Below, one piece after another: positions 20,840 to 27,529 of a stretch of DNA of 32,356 nt; the stretch's first letter is position 1; each line of letters opens with the position of its first letter. The notes beneath the pieces are model-generated. The model had not been told where the DNA came from, did not search any database, and saw only the letters and a program-made list of their open reading frames with translations. Both the position numbers and the translations under genes were made by a program. Source of the DNA: Streptomyces microflavus (GTDB taxonomy: Bacteria; Actinomycetota; Actinomycetes; Streptomycetales; Streptomycetaceae). The stretch lies in the NCBI RefSeq assembly GCF_014650075.1, contig NZ_BMUG01000023.1:1-32356 (forward strand), written 5' to 3'.

Positions 20840-22255
20840 GTGGCGACGCCTGAGGCCGAGCATTTCGCGGCCCTGCTGAAGGAACTGAAGGACCGTTCGG
20901 GGCGTAGCTACGGGGTACTGGCCGGGAGACTGCACGTCAGTACGTCGACGCTCCACCGGTACTGCAACGGTGACGCCGTGCCCAACGAGTACGCCCCCGT
21001 CGAGCGGTTCGCACGGCTGTGCGGGGCGGTGGGCGACGAGCTGGTGGAGGTGCACCGGCGGTGGATCGTGGCGGACGCGGCCCGGCGGCGGCCTGCGGGG
21101 GCGGGGCCGGCGGCAGCGGTGGCGGGAGCGGCGGTTCCGGTTCCGGCGGCACCGGCACCGGCACCCGCACCCGTGTCGGCACCGGCACCCGCACCCGTGT
21201 CGGCACCGGAGACCGCCCCGGCGCCCCTCCCCGCGCCGGAGCCCGAGCCTCCCGTCGTCGTCACCGCCCCGGGCGGCAGCCGCTCCCCGTGGGCCCGGCT
21301 CTCCCGGCGTACGCGGGTGCTCATCGCCGCCGCCGGGGTCGCCGCCCTCCTCGTGCCCACCACCGTCGTCGCCACCGCTCTCGTCGGGTCGCGGGCGGAG
21401 GGCGGCGCGGGCGCTCCGGACCGGGCCGACCACGCGGCCGGGGACGCCTCCGTTCCCCCTGCCCCGACCGTCTCCCGCACCTCCGGGGCCCCGGCCTCCC
21501 CCTCCCCGAGCGCTTCCCCGTCCGCGTCCTCCGACGGGCCGTCGGACGGGCCCTCCGCGGAGCCCGATGCACCCGGCGCACCCGGCGGCTCCGGTACCGA
21601 GCGGTCCCAGGGCGGCACCGCCACCGGCCTCGGTGCCCCGCCGGCCGTCACCATCTCCTCGTACAACTGGGCCGAGCCCTGCGGCCAGTTCTACCTGCTG
21701 GACCGGGGGCCGGAAGGGGTGGCTCCGCCGCCCCCGCCGCAGGACCGGCGGGGCTGGGCCCGGTCGTACGGCGGGGTGGACGCCGGGAACATGCTGCTCC
21801 AGCTGACCGTGCAGGGCACCTCGCGCGAGGCGGTCGTCCTGAAGGGCCTGTATGTGCGGGTGCTGTCCCGCAAGGCTCCGCTGCCCTGGTCGGCGTACCT
21901 GATGGGCAACGGCTGCGGCAGCGGCATCGCGCCGCAGACCTTCGCCTCCGACCTGGATGCCGGGCACCCGGTCGTCACTCCGGTGCCGGGGACGCAGGGC
22001 GACCGGGTGATCCCGGCCGTGCACTTCCCGTTCAAGGTGTCGTCCGAGGACGTGGAGGTCTTCAACCTCGACATGAAGACCACCGGGTACGACGTCAGCT
22101 GGTACCTGGAGCTGAAGTGGAGCAGCGGCGGGCGTGAGGGGATGCTGCGGATCGACGACCGGGGGAAGCCGTTCCGGACGAGCGGGATGCGGGGGCGGCC
22201 GATGTACACGTACGGCAACGACGAGGTGAAGTGGGAGCCGTACCAGGCAGGTTGA
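20840..22255 (+). CDS. Membrane-anchored XRE-type helix-turn-helix protein with extracytoplasmic domain
   Basis: A 471-residue, three-part protein. Residues 5-75 are a helix-turn-helix of the XRE type (FAALLKELKDRSGRSYGVLAGRLHVSTSTLHRYCNGDAVPN). A Pro/Ala-rich linker (about 85-145) leads to one membrane span (159-183, RVLIAAAGVAALLVPTTVVATALVG). A Ser/Pro/Asp-rich stalk follows, then a domain at about 270-470 with two cysteines (AEPCGQFYLL, MGNGCGSG) and a beta-rich pattern. DNA binding inside and a sensor outside suggest a one-component membrane regulator, but ligand and targets are unknown. The GTG at 20840 has GGGAGGGG nine bases upstream; the ATG at 20819 overlaps that site. It is divergent from a DUF4232 lipoprotein gene. 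Confidence 0.85.
   Translation: MATPEAEHFAALLKELKDRSGRSYGVLAGRLHVSTSTLHRYCNGDAVPNEYAPVERFARLCGAVGDELVEVHRRWIVADAARRRPAGAGPAAAVAGAAVPVPAAPAPAPAPVSAPAPAPVSAPETAPAPLPAPEPEPPVVVTAPGGSRSPWARLSRRTRVLIAAAGVAALLVPTTVVATALVGSRAEGGAGAPDRADHAAGDASVPPAPTVSRTSGAPASPSPSASPSASSDGPSDGPSAEPDAPGAPGGSGTERSQGGTATGLGAPPAVTISSYNWAEPCGQFYLLDRGPEGVAPPPPPQDRRGWARSYGGVDAGNMLLQLTVQGTSREAVVLKGLYVRVLSRKAPLPWSAYLMGNGCGSGIAPQTFASDLDAGHPVVTPVPGTQGDRVIPAVHFPFKVSSEDVEVFNLDMKTTGYDVSWYLELKWSSGGREGMLRIDDRGKPFRTSGMRGRPMYTYGNDEVKWEPYQAG
21157..21204 (+). repeat. Two exact tandem copies of a 24-base unit
   Basis: The unit ACCGGCACCCGCACCCGTGT plus CGGC occurs at 21157-21180 and again, unchanged, at 21181-21204, with partial copies on both sides. 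It encodes PAPAPVSA in the linker of the HTH protein, and copy number may vary between strains. Confidence 0.8.
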
Positions 22256-22259
22256 GGGA

Positions 22260-22294
22260 GGGGCCGGCCGCTGTCCGTGGCAGCGGCCGGCCCC
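22260..22294. terminator. Bidirectional terminator between the HTH and acyl-CoA-dehydrogenase-fold genes
   Basis: GGGGCCGGCCGCTG (22260-22273) pairs perfectly with CAGCGGCCGGCCCC (22281-22294) over a 7-base loop. It begins 5 bases after the HTH stop codon and lies between converging genes. Confidence 0.85.
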
Positions 22295-22308
22295 CGTCCC
22301 AGGGCCCC

Positions 22309-23463
22309 TCAGGCGGGGGACGCGCCCCAGCGGCGGAGGTCGAACGTGGGGTGCTGGGCCGCCGCGTTGGCGTCGCGCCAGATCCGCTGGACCGGCGCGT
22401 CGTCGTAGATCACGGCCGAACCGGACGCCTCGTACACCGCGTTGACGACCTCCCGGCACCGCGTTCCCGCGTACGCGATGTCCCGGCGCATCCGGGCCCG
22501 CTCCTCCGGGGTGCCGCCCGGGGCGGAGGAGGCGGCGAGGACGTCCAGGTCGGCGAGGAGCAGCGCCCGTGCGGTGTCGACCGTGGCGGTGAGCCCGGAC
22601 ACGTCCAGCCCCGAGACTCCGCCGGGGGAGCCCGCGTAGGCGTCCAGGGCCGCCCGTGCCGCGCCCAGGAGGACGCCCGCGAGCGCCACCGTGCCGACGG
22701 CGGCGAACGCCATGCGGTACGGGGTCGTCCTGGGGCGGCCGTGGGGTGAGGGGTTGACGGGGTCGAGGGCGCTGAGCGGGAGCACGCGGTGGTGGGGGAC
22801 GAGGAGTTCGGGGACCGTGAAGGAACGGCTGCCCGTGCCGCGCAGGCCGCTGGTGTGCCAGTCGTCGATGCCCACGGTCCGCTGCTGCGGCAGGAGCACG
22901 ACGTGCGGTTCCGGTTCGGCTCCGGGGGCGGGCGGGGCGCTCACCCCGGCGACGATCCACTCGGCGTGGTCGATGCCGGAGCAGAAGCGCCCCCACATCC
23001 CGCGCAGCAGATAGCCCTCCGGCACCCGTCGGGCGGGCGGTCCGGCGAGCCGCAGTTGCAGGGCGACCCGGCTGGAGGGCGCGGAGAACACCTCCTGGCG
23101 TGCCTCCACGGGGAACTGGGCGACGGTCCAGGTGTTGCCGCCCATGACCGCGCGCAGCCACCCCACCGAGGCGCAGCCCCGGGAGAGCTCCTCCGTGGTG
23201 AGGAGGGCGGTGGCGAAGCCGAGGCCGCTGCCGCCCCAGAGGCGCGGGGTCAGGACGTCGAGGAGGCGGGCGTCGTCCAGGAGGCGTACGGCCTCCTCCG
23301 GCAGGGTGCGCAGTCGGTCGGCCTCGGCCGCGTAGGCCCCGAGGCGGGGGGCGATCGCGCGGGCGGCGGCGACCGCCTCGTCGTGCGAGAGGGTCGGGCG
23401 GGGGCCGTCCTCGGTGTCCCGCGGACCTTCCGGGGCCGGTACGGAGGTGGTGGCGGCGATCAC
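22309..23463 (-). CDS. Acyl-CoA-dehydrogenase-fold flavin monooxygenase (HsaA/DszC-like)
   Basis: A 384-residue protein with three-part acyl-CoA dehydrogenase architecture: N-terminal helices (about 25-115), a middle beta domain (about 135-235) and a C-terminal helical bundle. The motifs GMWGRFCSGIDHAEWIVAGV (155-174) and DDWHTSGLRGTGSRSFTVPE (200-219) are those of the HsaA/HpaB/DszC group, which use reduced flavin and oxygen rather than dehydrogenating acyl-CoA. Such enzymes need a separate flavin reductase, and none is in the window. The GTG at 23463 shares GTGA with the stop of the CoA-transferase gene, so the two are translationally coupled and expressed from the iron-box promoter at about 25445-25472. 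The substrate is unknown. Confidence 0.82.
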   Translation of the reverse strand: MIAATTSVPAPEGPRDTEDGPRPTLSHDEAVAAARAIAPRLGAYAAEADRLRTLPEEAVRLLDDARLLDVLTPRLWGGSGLGFATALLTTEELSRGCASVGWLRAVMGGNTWTVAQFPVEARQEVFSAPSSRVALQLRLAGPPARRVPEGYLLRGMWGRFCSGIDHAEWIVAGVSAPPAPGAEPEPHVVLLPQQRTVGIDDWHTSGLRGTGSRSFTVPELLVPHHRVLPLSALDPVNPSPHGRPRTTPYRMAFAAVGTVALAGVLLGAARAALDAYAGSPGGVSGLDVSGLTATVDTARALLLADLDVLAASSAPGGTPEERARMRRDIAYAGTRCREVVNAVYEASGSAVIYDDAPVQRIWRDANAAAQHPTFDLRRWGASPA

Positions 23464-25361
23464 GAGAAGCTCCAGGGGGGTGTGGGCCGGGCGCAGCCGT
23501 CGTGGGTGAAGTACGCGGAGAGCGCGGGGTCCCGGGGGAGTGCGGCGAGGTCGGTGACCACTTCGCGGGCGGGGATCCCGGCCGCGTGGAGGCGCCCCAG
23601 CCAGGCGGCGGAGGGGGCGGCGGCGAATTCGGCGGGGGTCGTTGTGGCCGCTGCCCCGACCGCGATCAGGCCGTCGGCGGTCGGGGTGACGGAACCGGCC
23701 GCCGGCGGCGGGGTCCCCGGGCCCTCGTCCAGGCCGCGCAGCAGGGGCCGCAGCAGGACCCGGGAGGCCCCGAGCAGCGACGAGTCGACGCGCAGGCGCC
23801 CGGTCGCCGCGCCGGACTCCCGGGCCAGCAGGGCCGCCAGGACGGACTCGGCCGCGACATGGCCGCCCAGCAGGTCCAGCAGGGTCACCAGGGAGGGGGC
23901 CGGGTTCCCGTCCGGGGTCCGTACGGTGTCGGCGACGCCCGACCACGCCTGGACCATGGGGTCCGTCCCCGGCGGGCGGGGTCCGTCGGGTGCGCGGTCC
24001 CAGGCGGAGGCCCAGGCGTAGATCAGCCCGGGGCGGACGCGGGCCAGGTCCTCCTCGTCGAGCCGGAGGCGGGCCGCCTCCCCCGGGGCCCAGCTGTGCA
24101 GGAAGACGTCAGCCTCCGCTACGGTCTCCGCGACCGCGCGGCGCCCCGCCGCCGTACGGATGTCGGTCTCGCGGACCTCCTTGCCCGCGTTGAGCACCGC
24201 GAACCGGGCCGAGACCCCGCCCGCCAGGGGTGCCGCCCCGCGCGAAGGGTCGCCGCCGGGCTGTTCGATCCGGATCACGCGGGCCCCGAGCGCCCGGAGC
24301 ACGGAGGTGGCCAGCGGGCCCTGGACGTGCCGGGTGGACTCGACGACGGTGAGGCCGGTGAGGGGGAGCGGGAGGGAGCCGGGGCGGGGGCGGGCGGCCG
24401 GGTACGGGGGTGTCGGCAGGCCGTCGTCCCGGGGGAGTTCGCGCAGCTCCCAGGGGTCGTCGTCGTACCGTACGTCGCTGTCGGCGCGCCGGTCCGCGAG
24501 GGTGCGCAGGGCGCAGACGGCCATTCCGGTCCGCTCGGCGAGGAGGAGCAGCTCGGCGAAGCGGTGGCGGGCCGCGCACTGGGCGAGCGTCGTGATCAGG
24601 GGGGACGCGGCGCGGGCGGAGCGGGAGGCGAATGCGCGCCAGCTGTTGGCGATGTCCTTGGCGGGGGCGCCGGCCGCCTTCCAGAAGTCGCGCCAGGGCT
24701 GCACCTCCAGCGCCTCCACCTCGAACCGCACCCCGTCCGCCGAGACGAACGGCGGCCGGGCCGTGCGGCGGTAGGGCGGGCTCGGGACCTCCTCCGGCTC
24801 GTCCCCGGCCGTCGCGGCGGCCACGTACGGCCCGAGGGAGAAGAGTGCCGCCTGCGCCACGCCGACCCGGGCCGTGCGGACCGGGGTGCCACGCAGTCCG
24901 GAGAGGGCGGCGGCCAGCAGGGCCTGGGTGGCGACGGTTCCGGCGAGGGTGCCCAGGTAGTCGGTGCCGAGCGGGCGCGGGCCGCCGTTGGCCCGGCCGT
25001 GGAGGGCCATGAGCCCGGTGGCGGCCTGGGCGGTGGTCTCGTCGAACGGTGTCGGGTCCCCGGCGGGCCAGCCCCGCAGGATCAGGTCCGTGCCCGGGGC
25101 GTTGTGCGGTCCGCCGAGGCCGATGACGGTCTCCGGGCCGGCCGTGGCGTACCGGTCGCGCACCGGGGCCGTGCTCCCGCTCCCGTGCCAGGGCCCCGAG
25201 CCGGGGCCGAACCGGGCGCCGAGCCGGGTGAGGTGGTCGCGGACGACCTCGGTCGCGGTGGCGAGGCCGGCGGGCGGGGCTGGCGGCAGGTGGACCAGGT
25301 GGCCGTCGAGCGGGAGGGCCTCGCTGGTGGTGAGCGGGGAGAGCGGTGGCGCGGATGTCAA
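23460..25361 (-). CDS. Double CaiB/BaiF (family III) CoA-transferase-like protein
   Basis: At 633 residues this is far longer than the usual 400. The C-terminal part (from 334, LTGLTVVESTRHVQGPLATSVLRALGARVIRIEQPGGDP) is a normal family III CoA-transferase start, with the catalytic Asp apparently D526 in RVDSSLLGA. The N-terminal half (about 75-290) is also CaiB-like but lacks the opening Rossmann segment, and the matching position in ARVGVAQAAL is Gly167, so only the second unit should be active. Such enzymes move CoA between carboxylic acids. The TTG start has GGAGGA six bases upstream. An iron box lies 82 bases before the start, and the gene for a flavin monooxygenase overlaps its end. Iron-limited expression and an acyl-CoA oxygenation route are inferred. 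Confidence 0.85.
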   Translation of the reverse strand: MTSAPPLSPLTTSEALPLDGHLVHLPPAPPAGLATATEVVRDHLTRLGARFGPGSGPWHGSGSTAPVRDRYATAGPETVIGLGGPHNAPGTDLILRGWPAGDPTPFDETTAQAATGLMALHGRANGGPRPLGTDYLGTLAGTVATQALLAAALSGLRGTPVRTARVGVAQAALFSLGPYVAAATAGDEPEEVPSPPYRRTARPPFVSADGVRFEVEALEVQPWRDFWKAAGAPAKDIANSWRAFASRSARAASPLITTLAQCAARHRFAELLLLAERTGMAVCALRTLADRRADSDVRYDDDPWELRELPRDDGLPTPPYPAARPRPGSLPLPLTGLTVVESTRHVQGPLATSVLRALGARVIRIEQPGGDPSRGAAPLAGGVSARFAVLNAGKEVRETDIRTAAGRRAVAETVAEADVFLHSWAPGEAARLRLDEEDLARVRPGLIYAWASAWDRAPDGPRPPGTDPMVQAWSGVADTVRTPDGNPAPSLVTLLDLLGGHVAAESVLAALLARESGAATGRLRVDSSLLGASRVLLRPLLRGLDEGPGTPPPAAGSVTPTADGLIAVGAAATTTPAEFAAAPSAAWLGRLHAAGIPAREVVTDLAALPRDPALSAYFTHDGCARPTPPWSFS

Positions 25362-25442
25362 CGGGTCCTCCGGGGTGGTCCGGTGGTGGGTGTCCGGGGG
25401 CGGGGGGCGGCGCGGTTCGGACGACCGGAGACGGGCTGTTAG

Positions 25443-25461
25443 TTAGGTTAGGCTAACCATA
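25443..25461. promoter_or_regulatory. Iron box (DmdR/IdeR/DtxR-type operator)
   Basis: TTAGGTTAGGCTAACCATA matches 17 of 19 bases of the iron-box consensus TTAGGTTAGGCTAACCTAA. On the minus strand it overlaps a likely -10 (TAACCT, 25445-25450) and the spacer, with TTCCTT (25467-25472) as -35 at 16 bases. Iron-loaded DmdR1 should repress the CoA-transferase/monooxygenase operon from here. Confidence 0.9.
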
Positions 25462-25602
25462 GTCATAAGGAACCGTGATTGGCGTGATCTCGGCCGGATC
25501 GGCCCACGCGGGGGAGGAGTTGGACCGCCTGAGGGCCGGGGAGCCGGGTCGGGCGCGGCGTGATCCGTACGACAGGGGCTGAGCCCTGCCCGCAGCCGGG
25601 AG

Positions 25603-25608
25603 TACAGT
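25603..25608 (+). promoter_or_regulatory. Possible -10 box for the phospholipase-D-like gene
   Basis: TACAGT fits TAnnnT and lies 79 bases before the ATG at 25688. No convincing -35 is visible. Confidence 0.3.
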
Positions 25609-25687
25609 CTGCGAGGCCCTGGCGGCCCGCGCCGGTGCGGCAGTGCCGGTCGGTGGGCCGCCCCACCCCCGTACCCCCAGGTGACCG

Positions 25688-26941
25688 ATGTCCGGCATAG
25701 CCCAAGCCTCCGAACGAGCCGACCAGGACCCGAGCGACCGCAGCACGGAACCGCGTGCACAGGAAGAACTCGACCCGCGCGTCTGCGAGGAGCGCTCCCA
25801 GCGGCTCAGACGCAGGCTGGAGCGGCTGATCGGGATCGCGGCGACCGAGGGCAACGCGCTTGTCCCGCTGCGCAACGGCGACGAGATCTTCGGTGCGATG
25901 CTGAAGGCGATCCGGGGCGCCGAGCACACCGTCGACATGATGACCTTCGTCTACTGGCGGGGTGACATCGCGCAGGAGTTCGCCGAGGCGCTCGCCGACC
26001 GGGCGCGGGCCGGCGTCCGGGTCCGCCTGCTGCTGGACGGTTTCGGGTCCCGGCTGATCGAGAAGGACCAGCTGGACATGATGGACGAGGCCGGGGTGAC
26101 GGTGGCCTGGTTCCGCAAGCCGCTCTACCTCTCGCCCCTCAAGCAGAACCACCGCTGCCACCGCAAGGTCCTCATCACCGACGAGTCCACCGCGTTCACC
26201 GGTGGCGTCGGGATAGCCGAGGAGTGGTGCGGCGACGCGCGCAACGAGAACGAGTGGCGCGACACCCATGTGCAGGTCCGCGGGCCCGCGGTCGACGGAC
26301 TGGCCGCCGCGTTCGCGCAGAACTGGGCCGAGTGCCAGGAGGAGCTGTTCGACGACCGCGACCGGTTCGTGGCGAGCGACCGCCACGGTGACGCCGTCGT
26401 CCAGGTCGTGCGCGGTTCGTCGTCCTTCGGCTGGCAGGACATGCAGACCCTGATGCGGGTCGTCCTCGAATCCGCCGAGGAGCGCATCCGCCTGACCACG
26501 GCCTACTTCGCGCCCGACGACTACTTCACCGGTCTGCTCTGCGCCGCCGCCCGGCGCGGTGTGGAGGTCGAGATCCTGCTGCCGGGCCCGCACACCGACA
26601 AGCGGGTCTGCCAGCTCGCCGGTCAGCGCCACTACGAGGAGCTGACCGCCTGCGGGGTGAAGATCTACCAGTACCAGCCGACGATGATGCACACCAAGAG
26701 CGTCACGATCGACCGGATCGCCTCCCTCATCGGCTCCACCAACTTCAACCGGCGCTCCCTCGACCACGACGAGGAGGTCATGCTCGCGGTCATGGACTGC
26801 GACTTCACCGCCGCGCTCGACGGCCACTTCGACGAGGACCGGGACAAGAGCGTCCTGATCGAACGCGGCCGGTGGAAGCGGCGCGATGTCCTCCAGCGGG
26901 TGCGGGAGGCGGCCGTCGTGCCGATCCGCCGCTACCTCTAG
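25688..26941 (+). CDS. Phospholipase D-family protein (cardiolipin synthase-like)
   Basis: A 417-residue protein with two HKD motifs: H158-K160-D165 in HRKVLITDESTAFTGG and H335-K337-D342 in HTKSVTIDRIASLIGSTNFN. Both sites are complete, as needed for the two-histidine phosphatidyltransferase or phosphodiesterase mechanism. NFNRRSLDHDEEVMLAV after the second motif is typical of cardiolipin synthases. The N-terminal membrane spans of classical Cls are absent; residues 1-45 are charged, so it is soluble or peripheral. It may make cardiolipin-like lipids or cut phospholipids; Streptomyces also has a CDP-alcohol-type cardiolipin synthase, so the role is open. The ATG is preceded by CAGGTG. It is divergent from the iron-box operon, 227 bases from the box. 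Confidence 0.87.
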   Translation: MSGIAQASERADQDPSDRSTEPRAQEELDPRVCEERSQRLRRRLERLIGIAATEGNALVPLRNGDEIFGAMLKAIRGAEHTVDMMTFVYWRGDIAQEFAEALADRARAGVRVRLLLDGFGSRLIEKDQLDMMDEAGVTVAWFRKPLYLSPLKQNHRCHRKVLITDESTAFTGGVGIAEEWCGDARNENEWRDTHVQVRGPAVDGLAAAFAQNWAECQEELFDDRDRFVASDRHGDAVVQVVRGSSSFGWQDMQTLMRVVLESAEERIRLTTAYFAPDDYFTGLLCAAARRGVEVEILLPGPHTDKRVCQLAGQRHYEELTACGVKIYQYQPTMMHTKSVTIDRIASLIGSTNFNRRSLDHDEEVMLAVMDCDFTAALDGHFDEDRDKSVLIERGRWKRRDVLQRVREAAVVPIRRYL

Positions 26942-27019
26942 GCCGGTATTCGTGCGTGTGCCCGGGGGCTGACCGGGCAGGCGGGGGGAGCAGCGTCCGT
27001 CTTGTGAAGGGAAGGGCCC

Positions 27020-27457
27020 ATGAGCGTCTCAGCCGACACCTCTCCGGCACCGGCAGCCGCGGTGATCACCGAGCCCCTGCCCGACCTCCAGCTCCAGCTG
27101 CTCATCCAGCTCCTGGACGAGGATCCGCGCTCCAGCCTGCCCCTCACCCTCACTCACCCCGGTGGCCTCCTGCACGGCGATGTGATCGGGCACGAGCAGT
27201 GGAAGGCCGAGTGGGCCAGGAGCCTGCGCCAGGTCGAGGGCGAGGGCGCCAATCTGCTCGCCGAGTTCCCCGAGACGGTCGACCAGGGCGTACGGGAGCT
27301 GCACGGCCAGGAGGACGCGGAGACGGCCCGGCTGCCGCGCTGGATCCACCTGCGGGACGTGACGCTGCTCGGCGGGGCCATCAGCGCGGTCTCGCTGCCG
27401 CTGTGGCGCGGCCGGCTCTCGGACGTGTCGGGGTGGGCGCTGGGGCGCCCTCAGTGA
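27020..27457 (+). CDS. GvpU-like accessory protein, orphan
   Basis: A 145-residue protein resembling gas-vesicle accessory protein GvpU: the stretch LQLLIQLLDEDPRSSLPLTLTHPGGLLHGDVIGHEQW, followed by RWIHLRDVTLLGG and SLPLWRGRLSDVSGWALG. In GvpU relatives the same elements appear in this order. No other gvp gene is in the window, so it probably has another role or serves a distant cluster. The ATG follows GGGAAGGG. It is 78 bases after the phospholipase-D-like gene and ends at a strong terminator shared with argS. The family call is by eye and tentative. Confidence 0.6.
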   Translation: MSVSADTSPAPAAAVITEPLPDLQLQLLIQLLDEDPRSSLPLTLTHPGGLLHGDVIGHEQWKAEWARSLRQVEGEGANLLAEFPETVDQGVRELHGQEDAETARLPRWIHLRDVTLLGGAISAVSLPLWRGRLSDVSGWALGRPQ

Positions 27458-27471
27458 CGTCGTACGTACGG

Positions 27472-27510
27472 GGTCGGCCCCGGCACCTGTGAAAGGTGCC
27501 GGGGCCGACC
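27472..27510. terminator. Bidirectional terminator between the GvpU-like gene and argS
   Basis: Perfect 17-base arms (27472-27488 and 27494-27510) pair around the loop GTGAA between converging genes. The flanking TACG/CGTA can extend the stem. Confidence 0.9.
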
Positions 27511-27529
27511 TGCGTACAGCCGCTCGGGG

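Larger units (their letters stand above)
25362..25687. other. Divergent intergenic region with iron box and promoters
   Basis: These 326 bases separate the CoA-transferase and phospholipase-D-like genes. The AT-rich stretch at 25438-25480 holds the iron box and a leftward promoter. The right part has a candidate rightward -10 (TACAGT, 25603-25608) preceded by a CAGGG/CCCTG dyad (25573-25588). I see no open frame or RNA gene in it. Confidence 0.6.

Noticed and set aside
21157..21204. Short tandem repeat considered as a CRISPR array
   Set aside because: The two 24-base copies touch each other without spacers and are in frame in a Pro/Ala linker. No CRISPR array or cas gene is seen in the window.
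20762..23161. 799-codon minus-strand open frame
   Set aside because: It spans the HTH gene, a terminator and part of the monooxygenase gene in another frame, and its translation is repetitive Gly/Arg sequence.
23502..25442. 646-codon plus-strand open frame opposite the CoA-transferase
   Set aside because: Gly/Arg-rich with no domain, while the minus strand encodes a clear CaiB-type protein with a good ribosome binding site.
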